A stretch of 53,422 bases of DNA from Roseomonas sp. (GTDB lineage Bacteria; Pseudomonadota; Alphaproteobacteria; Acetobacterales; Acetobacteraceae), in assembly GCA_020249435.1 (NCBI GenBank), contig JADCFQ010000028.1, positions 1 to 53,422 of the forward strand, written 5' to 3'. This document shows positions 1 to 9,876 of this stretch, piece by piece. Below the pieces are notes generated by a model. The model made no database searches. It had not been told where the DNA came from and saw only the letters and a list, made by a program, of their open reading frames with translations. The translations under genes and the position numbers were made by a program. The first letter of the stretch is position 1, and each line of letters begins with the position of its first letter.

Positions 1-140
1 ATGCCGGGAGTCTGTCCAGAGTGTGCCGACAGGGCCAGAAAGTCCCCGCAATTGGCCATGCTCGGGCGTAGGTAACGTTGAAAATATACTCACGAGACAA
101 AACGACGATCCTCAATGACAGCTTTTCAGCAGCCTGCTAG
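1..140. mobile_element. possible insertion-sequence end at the window edge
   Basis: The RTX repeats of the neighbouring gene stop abruptly near base 137 and are replaced by unrelated sequence. On the + strand bases 121-140 read gcttttcagcagcctgctag, which resembles from memory the terminal repeat of IS1182/IS5-type elements. Bases 1-120 have no RTX character and no convincing coding frame. If this is an IS terminus, the element extends leftwards out of the window and supplies the stop codon of the RTX frame. It could equally be a contig-edge misjoin. No transposase can be seen here. Confidence 0.3.
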
Positions 141-590
141 AAGGGTGTCATTGCCATCGCCCCCAAGGAATAAATCCGCATAATTGTTGGGCACATCTGG
201 CGATCCGACAATCGACCAGTTTGCAATAAAATCGTCGCCGTTACCACCCAAAATGGTGTCCGTAGAATCACCCCCATGAATAACATCATTCCCGTCACCA
301 CCATCCAGATAATCATTATCATTAACACCTTGGTTAGGATTACCGCCCAAAATAGTATCATTACCACTCCCGCCGAATATTCTGTCATGCGCATCAAAAC
401 CAGCAATGTAGTCGTCTCCGTCATCGCCATAAATCACATTGCGATCTAAAACAGGACCGGAAAAAGAACCATAAATCGTGTCACCACCACCGAGCCCATA
501 GATGGTATCTTGACCACCAAATGAATAAATCTCGTCGTTGGTCGAGGTGCCAAAAAGTTTCTCCGTCGCAGACGTTCCATAGATAATCAT
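126..590 (-). pseudogene. RTX (haemolysin-type calcium-binding) repeat protein, probably 3'-truncated
   Basis: The 154-residue frame is almost entirely glycine/aspartate-rich nonapeptides of the GGxGxDxUx type, for example GGSGNDTIL, GGDGNDVIH and GGDGNDTLL. In this family such repeats bind calcium and fold as a beta-roll after type I secretion. The start is well supported: ATG at 590 is preceded by AAGGAGA about nine bases upstream and by a good promoter. The C-terminus is abnormal. The last repeat runs into LLAGC-stop where a further GGxGDD is expected, and the stop lies in the putative IS terminus, so I read this as the N-terminal part of a longer protein. There is no Hint, protease or adhesin domain in the remaining part. 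Base composition is far below its neighbours (bases 301-360 are 22/60 G+C), suggesting acquired DNA or the composition typical of Asp/Asn-rich repeats. Confidence 0.7.
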
Positions 591-631
591 TGTTGATATT
601 TTCTCCTTGAATACAACCTCTGAGAGTAAAT

Positions 632-660
632 TAATTAGTTAAAATTAGGGTCAGCGTCAA
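632..660 (-). promoter_or_regulatory. predicted sigma70-type promoter of the RTX gene
   Basis: Minus strand: -35 TTGACG (660-655), exactly 17 bases of spacer, -10 TAATTA (637-632), in an AT-rich stretch about 40 bases upstream of the RTX ATG. Transcription would begin near 625. This is a match to the general consensus only; no operator is recognised. Confidence 0.45.
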
Positions 661-668
661 CCACCGGT

Positions 669-863
669 TTATTCATGGATAACCCAACTCGCGGCATTCG
701 TTTGGACGATGTTAAAGGTTCTCGCGCTGCGGGCAGCATCTCGCCCAATCGAACCAATCTGTGACTCTCCTGCAACAGCCACGAGTCGCGCTGAATCGAA
801 GTCTCGCCAAACGGTAAAAAACCCTGGGCAAAGAACGGCTTCCGGCATAGAGTTCCGAATCAA
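669..863 (-). other. possible gene remnant (unrecognised)
   Basis: An open minus-strand frame of up to 64 codons begins at TTG 863, or at an in-frame ATG near 848, and ends at TAA 669 just before the RTX promoter. Its residues (for example WRDFDSARLVAVAGE, then GRDAARSARTF) have ordinary amino-acid composition rather than the Arg/Ala/Pro-rich look of shadow frames. That suggests the C-terminal scrap of a once longer gene, cut off by the ftsK 5' region. I do not recognise the family. The rest of 591-880 holds only the RTX promoter and leader, and ftsK upstream sequence with no clear consensus promoter. Confidence 0.2.
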
Positions 864-880
864 TCTGAAGCGCTGACTTG

Positions 881-3346
881 ATGCCTCGCCTTTTTCTCCC
901 GGCCGATTCCAGGCCCTCCGCCGATCCGGGCGCCGTCAGGCGGCGCTTTGCCTCGGCCGATCTGCGCGCGCTGCTCAGCCGGCGCCTGATGGAATTTTGC
1001 GGTCTGTTGGCAGCACTTGTGGCGCTCGGGCTGGCTGCGGCGCTGCTGAGTTACGATCCTGCCGATCCTTCGCTGAACACGGCAACCACCCGCGCGGTCA
1101 GCAACCTTGCCGGGCCGGCGGGGGCGGTTTTCGCGGATATCCTGTTGCAGGGCTTTGGTTATGCGGCGGCGCTGCCGGTGCTGGCGCTGCTCGCCTGGGC
1201 CTTCCGGCTGGCAACGCAACGCGGCCTTGGCTTCATTCCCCTTCGGCTTTTCGGCCTGGCCCTCAGCCTCCCACTCGGCGCCGCAGCGCTGAGCCTTGCC
1301 CCCTTGCCGCCGGAAGCGCCGAGCCTTGCCGGGGCGGGCGGTGCGGTGGGACCGCTTTTGGCGGATGGGGTGATTTCCTGGCTTTCGGGCAATTTTGGGG
1401 CTTATGGGTCATTGCTTGGCAAGGCGGGGATCGTCCTTGGCGCGGTGGGCGCGGGCTTCATTGGCTGCGGCCTGACCTTTGGCGAATGGCGCGGCGCGGG
1501 CCGTGCGGCGCTCGGCGCCAGCCAGGCCGCTTTGGATGCGGCGCGGGCCGGGGCGGAACGGCTGCGCCCCGCGGAAGAAACGGAAGCGAAGAAGCCCAGC
1601 TTTTTCGCCCGCCTTGGTGCGCGCTTCAAAACCCGCACCGGGCGGCTATTCCGCCGCCAGGAACCGGAAATCCCACTCGGCCCCTTGCTGCGCGCCGCCG
1701 ATGCGGCGGCCGAGGCCATGCCGATCCGCCCCGATGCGCCCGAGGTTGCGCGCGAAGCCCCGCCGGTGCGGCAGCGCAAGCAGCCGGAACCCGCGCGCCG
1801 CCCGGCGCAGCAGCCAGCGCTTGATCTGGGTGATGGCGCTTGGGCGCTGCCGCCGCTTGATTTGCTGACGCCCGCGCCCGCGCAGCGCACAGGCCGGCCT
1901 TCCGAGGAATCGCTGCAAGCCAATGCGCGGCTTTTGGAAAGCGTGCTGGAAGATTACGGCGTGCGCGGGCGCATTGTGGAAATCCGCCCCGGCCCGGTGG
2001 TGACGCTATATGAATTGGAACCGGCGCCCGGCACCAAATCCGCGCGTGTGATTGGCTTGGCTGACGATATCGCGCGGTCCATGAGCCTGATTGCGGTGCG
2101 CATCGCAACCGTGCCGGGGCGCAATGTGATCGGCATTGAAATGCCGAATGCGAAGCGCGAGACGGTGTTCCTTTCCGAAATGTTCAGCGATGAAAGCTGG
2201 CATCGCCATCCGGGCAAGCTGCCCTTGGCGCTGGGGAAGGATATCGGCGGCACGCCGGTGATCGCCGATTTGGCGCGCATGCCGCATTTGCTGATTGCCG
2301 GTACCACGGGTTCGGGCAAATCGGTCGGCATCAATACCATGATCCTGAGCCTGCTTTATCGTTTCAGCCCGGATGAATGCCGCTTCATCATGATTGACCC
2401 GAAGATGCTGGAACTTTCGGTCTATGACCGCATTCCGCATCTGCTGGCGCCGGTGGTGACGGAACCGCCCAAGGCGATTGGCGCGCTGAAATGGACCGTG
2501 CGGGAGATGGAGCGCCGCTACCGCGCGATGAGCCAATTGGGCGTGCGTAATATCGCCGGCTACAACGAAAAAGTGACCGCCGCGCGCCAACGCGGCGATG
2601 TGCTGACCAGGCGCGTGCAAACCGGCTTCGATCCGGAAACCAATAAGCCAGTATTTGAGGATCAGCCGCTGGCACTTGAAGCGCTGCCCATGATTGTTGT
2701 GGTGATTGATGAAATGGCCGATCTGATGATCGTGGCCGGCAAGGAAATTGAAGCCGCAGTCCAGCGCTTGGCGCAAATGGCGCGTGCCGCCGGCATTCAC
2801 GTGATCATGGCAACGCAACGGCCTTCGGTGGATGTGATCACCGGCACGATCAAGGCGAATTTCCCAACCCGCATTTCCTTCCAGGTGACATCAAAGATTG
2901 ATAGCCGCACCATCCTGGGCGAACAGGGCGCGGAACAATTGCTCGGCCAGGGTGACATGCTGCATATGCCGGGCGGCGGACGGTTGGCGCGCGTGCATGG
3001 CCCCTTTGTTTCGGACACTGAGGTGGAGCGCGTCGTTGAATTCCTCCGCGCCCAGGGCGAGCCCGATTACATCGAGGAAGTCACCGATACCGAGGATGAG
3101 GGTGATTCCGTTGCCATGCTCGGCATGCTGGGCGGCAATACGGATGCCGAGGCGTCGCTGTATGATCAGGCGGTGGCGCTGGTGACGCGCGAAGGCAAGG
3201 CGAGCACGAGCTTTGTGCAGCGGCATCTCAACATTGGCTATAACCGAGCGGCGAAGCTGATTGAGCAGATGGAAAAGGAAGGCGTGGTGGGGCCGGCTAA
3301 TCATGTCGGCAAGCGGGAAGTGTTGGCGCCGGGGCCGCGGGATTAG
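881..3346 (+). CDS. ftsK: DNA translocase FtsK
   Basis: FtsK is a septum-anchored hexameric ATPase that pumps the chromosome termini apart and activates XerCD/dif resolution. The 821-residue protein has an N-terminal region with about four hydrophobic segments (roughly residues 35-200), then an Arg/Ala/Pro-rich linker (about 210-330). The alpha/beta motor follows, with Walker A GTTGSGKS at 474-481 and a downstream hydrophobic VVVIDEMAD Walker B. The C-terminal gamma winged helix (about 750-815) contains LYDQAV and [17 protein letters not shown], the dif/KOPS-reading module. The linker is shorter than in E. coli, as in most alphaproteobacteria. A TTG lies immediately before the ATG; I chose the ATG at 881. 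The gene ends five bases from the convergent end of addA, with no terminator visible between them. Confidence 0.96.
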   Translation: MPRLFLPADSRPSADPGAVRRRFASADLRALLSRRLMEFCGLLAALVALGLAAALLSYDPADPSLNTATTRAVSNLAGPAGAVFADILLQGFGYAAALPVLALLAWAFRLATQRGLGFIPLRLFGLALSLPLGAAALSLAPLPPEAPSLAGAGGAVGPLLADGVISWLSGNFGAYGSLLGKAGIVLGAVGAGFIGCGLTFGEWRGAGRAALGASQAALDAARAGAERLRPAEETEAKKPSFFARLGARFKTRTGRLFRRQEPEIPLGPLLRAADAAAEAMPIRPDAPEVAREAPPVRQRKQPEPARRPAQQPALDLGDGAWALPPLDLLTPAPAQRTGRPSEESLQANARLLESVLEDYGVRGRIVEIRPGPVVTLYELEPAPGTKSARVIGLADDIARSMSLIAVRIATVPGRNVIGIEMPNAKRETVFLSEMFSDESWHRHPGKLPLALGKDIGGTPVIADLARMPHLLIAGTTGSGKSVGINTMILSLLYRFSPDECRFIMIDPKMLELSVYDRIPHLLAPVVTEPPKAIGALKWTVREMERRYRAMSQLGVRNIAGYNEKVTAARQRGDVLTRRVQTGFDPETNKPVFEDQPLALEALPMIVVVIDEMADLMIVAGKEIEAAVQRLAQMARAAGIHVIMATQRPSVDVITGTIKANFPTRISFQVTSKIDSRTILGEQGAEQLLGQGDMLHMPGGGRLARVHGPFVSDTEVERVVEFLRAQGEPDYIEEVTDTEDEGDSVAMLGMLGGNTDAEASLYDQAVALVTREGKASTSFVQRHLNIGYNRAAKLIEQMEKEGVVGPANHVGKREVLAPGPRD

Positions 3347-3351
3347 AACGT

Positions 3352-6300
3352 TTAAGTACCCCCCGGCGCATGCGGATCAAGCACCGCATCCGGCAATGCC
3401 ATAAACCGCGCGCCGTAAGTCCAAACCAGCGCGCATTCCACCATACGTCCCGGAAATGCTGCACGCAGCAGCGCGCGATAGGCGGCCATTTGTCGCAGAT
3501 ACAGAGGCGCCACTTCCGCCACCTGCTCCGGCGGCGGGCGATTGGTCTTGTAATCCAGCACCAAGACGCGGTCCGCTTCTATTTTCAACCGGTCCACCTG
3601 GCCCGCGATCAGCCGGCCATTTACCTCACCCGCCAAGGGCGCTTCCGCAAGGCTGCCCGCGCCAAGCGCTTCGCGCATCCAACCTTGCCGCAGCAGGTCC
3701 AAAACCTCCTGCAAGGTGGCTTCCTGTTCTGCGACTGTTAACCCCGGCGCGCGGCGCGCGAGGAAGCGGCGCGAGAGTTCTTCCCATCCTGCTTCGGGAT
3801 GTTCAGGCAGGCTTTGCAAGAGCGCATGCACCAAGCGCCCGCGCCGGAAACGCAGCCCCAGCGGGTCTTGCGCCGGCCGCGGCGCCGCGGCGGGGGTTTC
3901 CTGTTCACCGGGCAGGGCAGAAGGGGCAAGGCTGCCGGCAGGCGCTTCCTCGGCCAGCTTCTGCCAGGCCCAGGCGGGCGGGCGCGCCTCAGCCGCGCTG
4001 GCAAGCAAGGGGTCTTCCAGGCGGGGCGGCGCGGTCTGTGGGGCGCTGAGGCTCAGCAGTTTCGGATCGTCGCCAAAACCGGCGGGGTCGAAGCTGGATG
4101 TTTGATGCCCGGGAAGCCGGGCAAATCCTTGCGCCACCAGATCATACCAGCAGCCCGGGGGCAGGTTCTTCGCGCTATTCCAACCGCAAATGATCAGCCG
4201 ATCTTCCGCCCGCGTCAGCGCCACATAAAGCAACCGATGTTCTTCTTCCGCTTCGCGTGCCTGATCCGCCTGACGCTGAGCGGTCAAAGCCGGCGCTTCA
4301 AAGCCCTTTATCTGCGGCGCCCAAACGGGCAGCGGCGCATCGCCATCTTCAAACCAGCGGAGCGTTTTGCTGTCCTGCGTTTTGCGTGTGGTGTCTGGCA
4401 GGATAACAATCGGCGCCTGCAAGCCCTTGGCGCCATGCACGGTCATGATGCGCACCACATTGCCCGCGGCTTCCGCTTCGCGCTTGATCTCGGCGCCGCC
4501 TTGCCGGAGCCAATGCACAAAGCCCTGCAGCGATGGCGGGTTCAGCTTTTCATGTTCAAGCGCGGCATTGAGCAATTCATCAAGCGGATCGCCCGCATCC
4601 GGCCCAAGCCGCGCCAAGATGCGCGCTCGCCCTGCGCGGGGATCGAGCGGCCCAGGCGCGCCGAGCACATCGGCAAACAAGCCATAGGGCGTGATGAAAT
4701 CAAGCTCCGCCGCTTGCGCTGCCAACCAATCCGCGACCCGCCCAACATCTGTCGCACTGCCACGATGCGCCATCAGCGCTGTGTGCAGCGATGCTTTGCC
4801 GCGCCCATGCGCGAGGGTGAAGAGCGCCTCCTCATCCAGCCCGATCAGCGGCGATTTCAGCAATGCGGCAAGGGTCAAATCATCATCCGGCAGCAGCAAC
4901 CAGCCAGCGAGTGCGAGCATATCCTGCACTGCCAATTCATCCGCCAGCACCATGCGGTCAATGCCGCCAACCGGGATGGAAAGCTTCTTCAATTCGCGCA
5001 CGAGTGCAGGCGCAAAGCCGCCGCGCTTTCGCCCACGCAGCAGCACCAGAATATCGCCGGGGCGGATAGGCCGGCCATGGGGCTGCGCATCCTCCTTGCC
5101 CTTTTCGATACGCGCCGGAAGGGTTTCGTTCTTGATGAGATGTTCAATGCGCGCTGCAATGGCGCCGGCAAGTTGCGGTGCTGCGCCTTCCGCCGCCACG
5201 GCTTGTTCAGGCGGCGCCCAATCGGGCGGCGGGTCGGCCTTCGCTACTTGCAGGATCGGCCAAAGCTCCACACTGCCGGCATGGCCCGCGCGATCTGCGT
5301 AATGCCGCAAGGGTGCATCCTGCGCGACGCCATCACGCGCTGGCTTGTCCGCGAATACGGCATCCACCAGCGCAAGCACGGGTTCGGTGGAGCGGAAGGA
5401 AACATCAAGCGGTACGGGGCGAAATTCCTGCCCAGACGCTCTCACAATGCCTTCGTAATGGTCCTTGGCTTCCTTGAATCTTTCTACTTCCGCGCCCTGA
5501 AAGGCATAGATGGATTGCTTCTGATCGCCGACCGCGAAGATGCTGCGCTGTTCTTCCCGCGCACCAAGACCGGCGAAGAATTCCGCTGATAACGCGCGCA
5601 CGATGCCCCATTGTTCCGGGTTGGAATCCTGCGCCTCATCCAGCAGGATGTGATCCAACCCGTCATCCAGCTTGTACATGACCCAGGCACTGCCGGGATT
5701 GTCGAGCAATTTGCGCGCGCCCGCGATCAGGTCATCGTAATCGAGCAAGCCGGCATTTTCCTTCGCCGCCTGATAGCGTCGCAGCACCGGCGCGCCGATG
5801 GCGAAAAGTGCCAAGCTGGCGGCGAGTACGCGTGCGGCGGCGTGATCCTGATCCAAAAATTGCAAGCGCGCGGCTTCATCTTCCATCAATTGCTGAATTT
5901 CAGATTGCCGAGGCGCGGCTATGGATTTCGTCGCGAAGCTTTTGCGAATGCTGCCCTCGGTCGTGAAAAAAACGCGGCGCCATTCTGCATAGGCTTCCGC
6001 GCGCGCAGCATGATCCAGCACCAGCCATGCCGCCATGGCGCCAGCAAGTTTTTGGTCATTGGTGCTGCCGCGCTTCAAAGTCTCGGCGGCCTGTCGCAAT
6101 GCGGGTTCCTGATTTGGTGCGGCGAATTCTGCGAGAATCTCCGCGGCTTCTGAACGTCCTGGGGAGAGCCCGAGCTTCCGCATAAGTGCCGCCCGCAGGC
6201 CCGCCATGCCTTGGCGTTTTTCTTCAGCCTCCAGAAATTTGCTGCTGGCGCCGGCCATGGTGTTGATCACCTCGGCAAAGCGCGTCGGCGCCTGATACTT

Positions 6301-6834
6301 CGCCAGGATCGCCAGCGCATCCTGCGCCGCCCCGCCCACCAGCAGCGCATCACGTTCACGCGCCAGCAGCGCGCGGCCATCCTGTTCCTGCATCACCGCG
6401 AATTGCGGCGCAAGGCCCGCTTCCAAGGGAAAGCCGCGCAGCAGGGATTGCGCGAAACCATGCAGCGTTGAAATGCGCATACCGCCTGGCTGTTCCAAGA
6501 CCTCCACAAACAAGCGCCGCGCTGCGGCCAGCCCTTCGCGTCCCGGTGTTGTGCCTGTCAGCTTCTGCAATGTCTCCGTGAGCTTTGCATCATCCGCGAC
6601 CGCCCATTCCCCAAGCCTGAGCGCCAGGCGCGTTGCCATTTCCGCCGCTGCTGCCTTGGTGAATGTCAGACACAGGATGCGCCCCGGCGGTACATCCGCC
6701 AGCAATAGCCTGAGTAACCTATCCGTCAGCAGCTTGGTTTTGCCCGAACCGGCGGAAGCCTCCACCCAGGCCGATGCGTTCGGATCGGCGGCGCTTGCCT
6801 GCGCGTCTTCAGCACGTTTACGGGCCTCGCTCAC
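3352..6834 (-). CDS. addA: double-strand break repair helicase/nuclease AddA
   Basis: AddA is the UvrD-like helicase plus RecB-family nuclease subunit of AddAB, which resects double-strand ends for RecA. Visible motifs are Walker A ASAGSGKT near residue 30, LCLTFTKAAAAEM (motif Ia), LLDEAQD (motif II), AVGDQKQSIYAFQGA (motif III), VHGAKGLQAPIV (motif V), LLYVALTRAEDRL (motif VI) and the C-terminal nuclease core VLVLDYKTNR. An ATG exists at 6861. I prefer GTG at 6834 because it overlaps the addB stop by GTGA and places the N-terminus (SEARKRAEDAQ) where the family begins, giving 1160 residues. It is the last gene of the tsaE-amgK-murU-addB-addA operon. Confidence 0.95.
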   Translation of the reverse strand: MSEARKRAEDAQASAADPNASAWVEASAGSGKTKLLTDRLLRLLLADVPPGRILCLTFTKAAAAEMATRLALRLGEWAVADDAKLTETLQKLTGTTPGREGLAAARRLFVEVLEQPGGMRISTLHGFAQSLLRGFPLEAGLAPQFAVMQEQDGRALLARERDALLVGGAAQDALAILAKYQAPTRFAEVINTMAGASSKFLEAEEKRQGMAGLRAALMRKLGLSPGRSEAAEILAEFAAPNQEPALRQAAETLKRGSTNDQKLAGAMAAWLVLDHAARAEAYAEWRRVFFTTEGSIRKSFATKSIAAPRQSEIQQLMEDEAARLQFLDQDHAAARVLAASLALFAIGAPVLRRYQAAKENAGLLDYDDLIAGARKLLDNPGSAWVMYKLDDGLDHILLDEAQDSNPEQWGIVRALSAEFFAGLGAREEQRSIFAVGDQKQSIYAFQGAEVERFKEAKDHYEGIVRASGQEFRPVPLDVSFRSTEPVLALVDAVFADKPARDGVAQDAPLRHYADRAGHAGSVELWPILQVAKADPPPDWAPPEQAVAAEGAAPQLAGAIAARIEHLIKNETLPARIEKGKEDAQPHGRPIRPGDILVLLRGRKRGGFAPALVRELKKLSIPVGGIDRMVLADELAVQDMLALAGWLLLPDDDLTLAALLKSPLIGLDEEALFTLAHGRGKASLHTALMAHRGSATDVGRVADWLAAQAAELDFITPYGLFADVLGAPGPLDPRAGRARILARLGPDAGDPLDELLNAALEHEKLNPPSLQGFVHWLRQGGAEIKREAEAAGNVVRIMTVHGAKGLQAPIVILPDTTRKTQDSKTLRWFEDGDAPLPVWAPQIKGFEAPALTAQRQADQAREAEEEHRLLYVALTRAEDRLIICGWNSAKNLPPGCWYDLVAQGFARLPGHQTSSFDPAGFGDDPKLLSLSAPQTAPPRLEDPLLASAAEARPPAWAWQKLAEEAPAGSLAPSALPGEQETPAAAPRPAQDPLGLRFRRGRLVHALLQSLPEHPEAGWEELSRRFLARRAPGLTVAEQEATLQEVLDLLRQGWMREALGAGSLAEAPLAGEVNGRLIAGQVDRLKIEADRVLVLDYKTNRPPPEQVAEVAPLYLRQMAAYRALLRAAFPGRMVECALVWTYGARFMALPDAVLDPHAPGGT

Positions 6835-9800
6835 GGCGCGTCCTCCTCGCCAGAGGACCATTCATCCACCCGCGCCAGATGATCATATTCATCGCCAGGC
6901 GTGCCGCGTGCGGGGTGCGGGCGGCTTTCAAAGGGTGCGTCACCCAGCAACATGCGCTCCGCCAGCGCTGTAATGCGGGTGCGGGCGAGATCGGCGTAGG
7001 GCACACCATTATCGATGGTTGCGTCTAACTTCTTTTCCTCGCCCGGCTTCTCCCCGCCGCTCAATTTCCAATAGACAAGCGCGGCGGCCTTGGCGTCTGC
7101 GTTGATCGTCGGATAGCCGCCGGCTTCCAGAATCATCGCCTCCAACGCCAATTGCGGCGCCGCACCTGTCATAACCTGGGTCGCACCCGGTACCTGGCCA
7201 GTCTTGTAATCCAAAACGCGCCAGCCGCCGCCCGCCAATTCATCCAGCCGATCCGCCTTGGCGAGGATTTCAACCTCTCCGCCCGCCAAATGCAGCAGAA
7301 TGCTGCCTTCATGTTCCGTCAGGCAGCGCAGCAAGCCGCTTTGCGCGCGCAGCTTTTCTTCTTCGGCAATCACGAATTCGCCCATGCGCGCCATGCGCGG
7401 CCCCCAAAAGGCGAGCACGCCGGGATGCACTGATTCCTTCTGCAACGCCTCCGCACAGGCTCGCACCCATAAGGCACGCGCAGCGGCAATGCCGGGCCAA
7501 CCCGTGCCAAGCCCGGCCAGGAAAAACCGCATGGCGTGATGCACCAGCGTGCCATATTCCCGCGCGCCGATATCGGCATCCAGATCATCAAGCGCCTGCA
7601 GGCGCAGGATGCGCTTGGCGTAAAAGGCGTAGGGATCAGCGATAAGCTGCGTCGCGTCCGAAACAGTCAAACGGCGCGGACGCACTGCCACCGGCGGGCG
7701 CGGCGCAGGGCGGCCCCAGGGCTTTGCATCGCCTTCCGGCGCATCCAGGCTTGCCGCCCAGCGCGCGGCATCACTGGCAGGGATTTTGATCTCGCCTTGG
7801 CCTTTCAGGAAGGTTTCAAGCCGCGTCAGCCAACGTGTTGGCACGCTTGGCGCGCCACCACGCTTGCGCGCGCTGGACAGTACCAATTCGCCGGCATGGC
7901 TTGCGGCATGGAAGAAATCCGCCGCCACACGACCAATGCGCGCTTCCGGTGCGGGCAGACCAAACCGCGCGCGCATCGGGCGGCTCATCCAGGGGCCGGG
8001 TTCGGTTGCTTGCGGCCAGATGTTTTCTTCCAGCGCGCCCAGGATCACGCGATCAAAATGCTGTAAGCGCGCTTCCAAAAGCCCGAGGATCGCAATGCGC
8101 GGATGCGCGGCCGTATCACGCCGCGCGCGAAACGGCGGCGCAATCGGTCCCGCCAACATGGCATCAAATGCTGCCGGCCATTCGGCGGGCTTGATCGGCG
8201 GCACTTCCACCAGTGCTTCGGCGAGGGCAGCCAAATGCCGCGCCAAAGCCTCCCCTTCTTCACCGGCGTAAAGCCTGAGGCCGCCTGGAATATCAGGAGT
8301 CGCGGCAAGCGCTTCCGCCGCCGCCAGATGGAGCGTCAGCAGATCAGCGGGCGGGCGCGCCGGGCTTGGCGGCAAGGCAGTGAAATCGCCAAGCGCTGCT
8401 TGCAAGGCATCCAACAAGCCAAGCAAGGCGGTATCGCCCGCAGGCAAGGCGGCACGCAGCGCATCAAGCCCTGCTGCCGGGCGCGGCCCGCGCAAGCATT
8501 TCCGCTCAAGGGCGCGCACCGCATCAAGCCAGGCGCCGCGTTCCATGCCAGCGCTGCACAGCGGATGCTTCAAGACTGCGAGCAAAGCAGCAGGCGCGAA
8601 GCCATCCGCCACCATGCGCGCCATTAGGCGCAGAAACGCCGCCGCCGGCGCATCGGCCAAGGGCGCGCCGGCGCTGTCATCGGCGGTGATGCCATGGCGC
8701 GCGAGTTCTGCCGCCACACGCCGCGCCAAATCGCGATCCGGCGTGATCAAGGCGGCGCGCTTGCCAGGGACCTCCATCGCTTCACGCAGCAAAAGCGCAA
8801 TGGCTGCGGCTTCTTGCTGCGCATCGGCGGCTTCAAGCCGGCTGAGGCCAGCAAGTGCGCCCCGCCAGCGCGGCGCATCGCGTTCGGCCCAAACATCCAA
8901 ACCTTCTGCGGGGCGAAGGCTCTGTGCCAGCATCACGGCGCGATCCGCGGGCGCGCCGGCGTGATCCGCGGCATTCCATGGGCGCGGCGCATTGGGCTCC
9001 ACACCAAGATCGGCAAGCAATTTCAATTGCCCGGCAAAGGGATGGCTCGGCGCGCGACGAATGGCGTCCGCCAGGCTTGGCGTGATCGGTTCTGCCATGC
9101 CTTGCAGAACCAGCGCGCCATTGGGCAGGTTCGCGATGCAGCGGAGCAAGGCAGTCGCGGCGGGAATGGTACCGCCCGCGCCAATGCCGGCGGCGATCAG
9201 CTTTTCGCGCGGTGGTGCCGCTTCCAGGGCGCGGCGCTGCGCAATCAGCGCACGCACACGCGCGAGGCCAAGATCCATCAGGCGCTGGTTTTGCAGCCAG
9301 CCATTCCAATCGCGCACCACCGCCTGCAATAGCTTCGTGGTGATTTGCCAATGCACCGCCAATTTATCCGGCACCAAGCCATCCAACCGCGCGAGCCAGC
9401 TCGCCGCGAAATCCAAGGGGTCCGCGGCTTCAATCAGGTCAAGATCAGCTTCCTCAAAGGCGATTTCATCGAAAAGCGTGGCAAGCTCCCCGGCCAATAG
9501 CCAGGCTTGCTCGGCGCCAAGCGGCCCGCCGAAGCGGCGCGGAATGCCAAGCACAATACGCGACAATACGGCCTGGCGCGTCAGCGGTGCGACTGCCGGT
9601 GGCAGGTGAAGCAAAGCGGGCAGTGTCAATTCATCCGCTTCTTCCACCGAAAGCCCCGGCAGCGCGCGCATGCGTGGCAGCAATAGCGCGCGGCCACCTG
9701 CGGCGGTCAGAAAGGCTTCACGCAATGCACGCGCAGCGCGGCGTGTTGGCAGCAGCAGCGTGTAGGATGCGAGCGCGCCAGGATCATCGCGTGCTGTTTG

Positions 9801-9866
9801 CGCGAGAAGCCCCTCGGCCAGCGCGGGCAGGAAGCGCTGATGTGCGGGGATCAGGAAAACGCGCAA
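6831..9866 (-). CDS. addB: double-strand break repair protein AddB
   Basis: AddB is the partner subunit of AddA, with an inactivated helicase-like fold and a second RecB-family nuclease. The 1011-residue protein begins VFLIPAHQRFLPALAEGLL, typical of alphaproteobacterial AddB. It has TLLLPTRRAARALREAF early on, GLLEARLQHFDRVILGALEENIWP in the middle and the nuclease motif GWRVLDYKTGQVPG near residue 900. The start codon appears to be TTG at 9866; no better in-frame start or strong ribosome-binding site is visible, so the exact N-terminus is uncertain. It lies 10 bases after murU and overlaps addA by four bases, indicating translational coupling of the two subunits. Confidence 0.94.
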   Translation of the reverse strand: MRVFLIPAHQRFLPALAEGLLAQTARDDPGALASYTLLLPTRRAARALREAFLTAAGGRALLLPRMRALPGLSVEEADELTLPALLHLPPAVAPLTRQAVLSRIVLGIPRRFGGPLGAEQAWLLAGELATLFDEIAFEEADLDLIEAADPLDFAASWLARLDGLVPDKLAVHWQITTKLLQAVVRDWNGWLQNQRLMDLGLARVRALIAQRRALEAAPPREKLIAAGIGAGGTIPAATALLRCIANLPNGALVLQGMAEPITPSLADAIRRAPSHPFAGQLKLLADLGVEPNAPRPWNAADHAGAPADRAVMLAQSLRPAEGLDVWAERDAPRWRGALAGLSRLEAADAQQEAAAIALLLREAMEVPGKRAALITPDRDLARRVAAELARHGITADDSAGAPLADAPAAAFLRLMARMVADGFAPAALLAVLKHPLCSAGMERGAWLDAVRALERKCLRGPRPAAGLDALRAALPAGDTALLGLLDALQAALGDFTALPPSPARPPADLLTLHLAAAEALAATPDIPGGLRLYAGEEGEALARHLAALAEALVEVPPIKPAEWPAAFDAMLAGPIAPPFRARRDTAAHPRIAILGLLEARLQHFDRVILGALEENIWPQATEPGPWMSRPMRARFGLPAPEARIGRVAADFFHAASHAGELVLSSARKRGGAPSVPTRWLTRLETFLKGQGEIKIPASDAARWAASLDAPEGDAKPWGRPAPRPPVAVRPRRLTVSDATQLIADPYAFYAKRILRLQALDDLDADIGAREYGTLVHHAMRFFLAGLGTGWPGIAAARALWVRACAEALQKESVHPGVLAFWGPRMARMGEFVIAEEEKLRAQSGLLRCLTEHEGSILLHLAGGEVEILAKADRLDELAGGGWRVLDYKTGQVPGATQVMTGAAPQLALEAMILEAGGYPTINADAKAAALVYWKLSGGEKPGEEKKLDATIDNGVPYADLARTRITALAERMLLGDAPFESRPHPARGTPGDEYDHLARVDEWSSGEEDAP

Positions 9867-9876
9867 GGCCAGTGCT

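Noticed and set aside
3799-5589. Plus-strand open frame of 596 codons opposite addA
   Set aside because: It lies wholly inside addA, and its residue composition is that of an antisense shadow.
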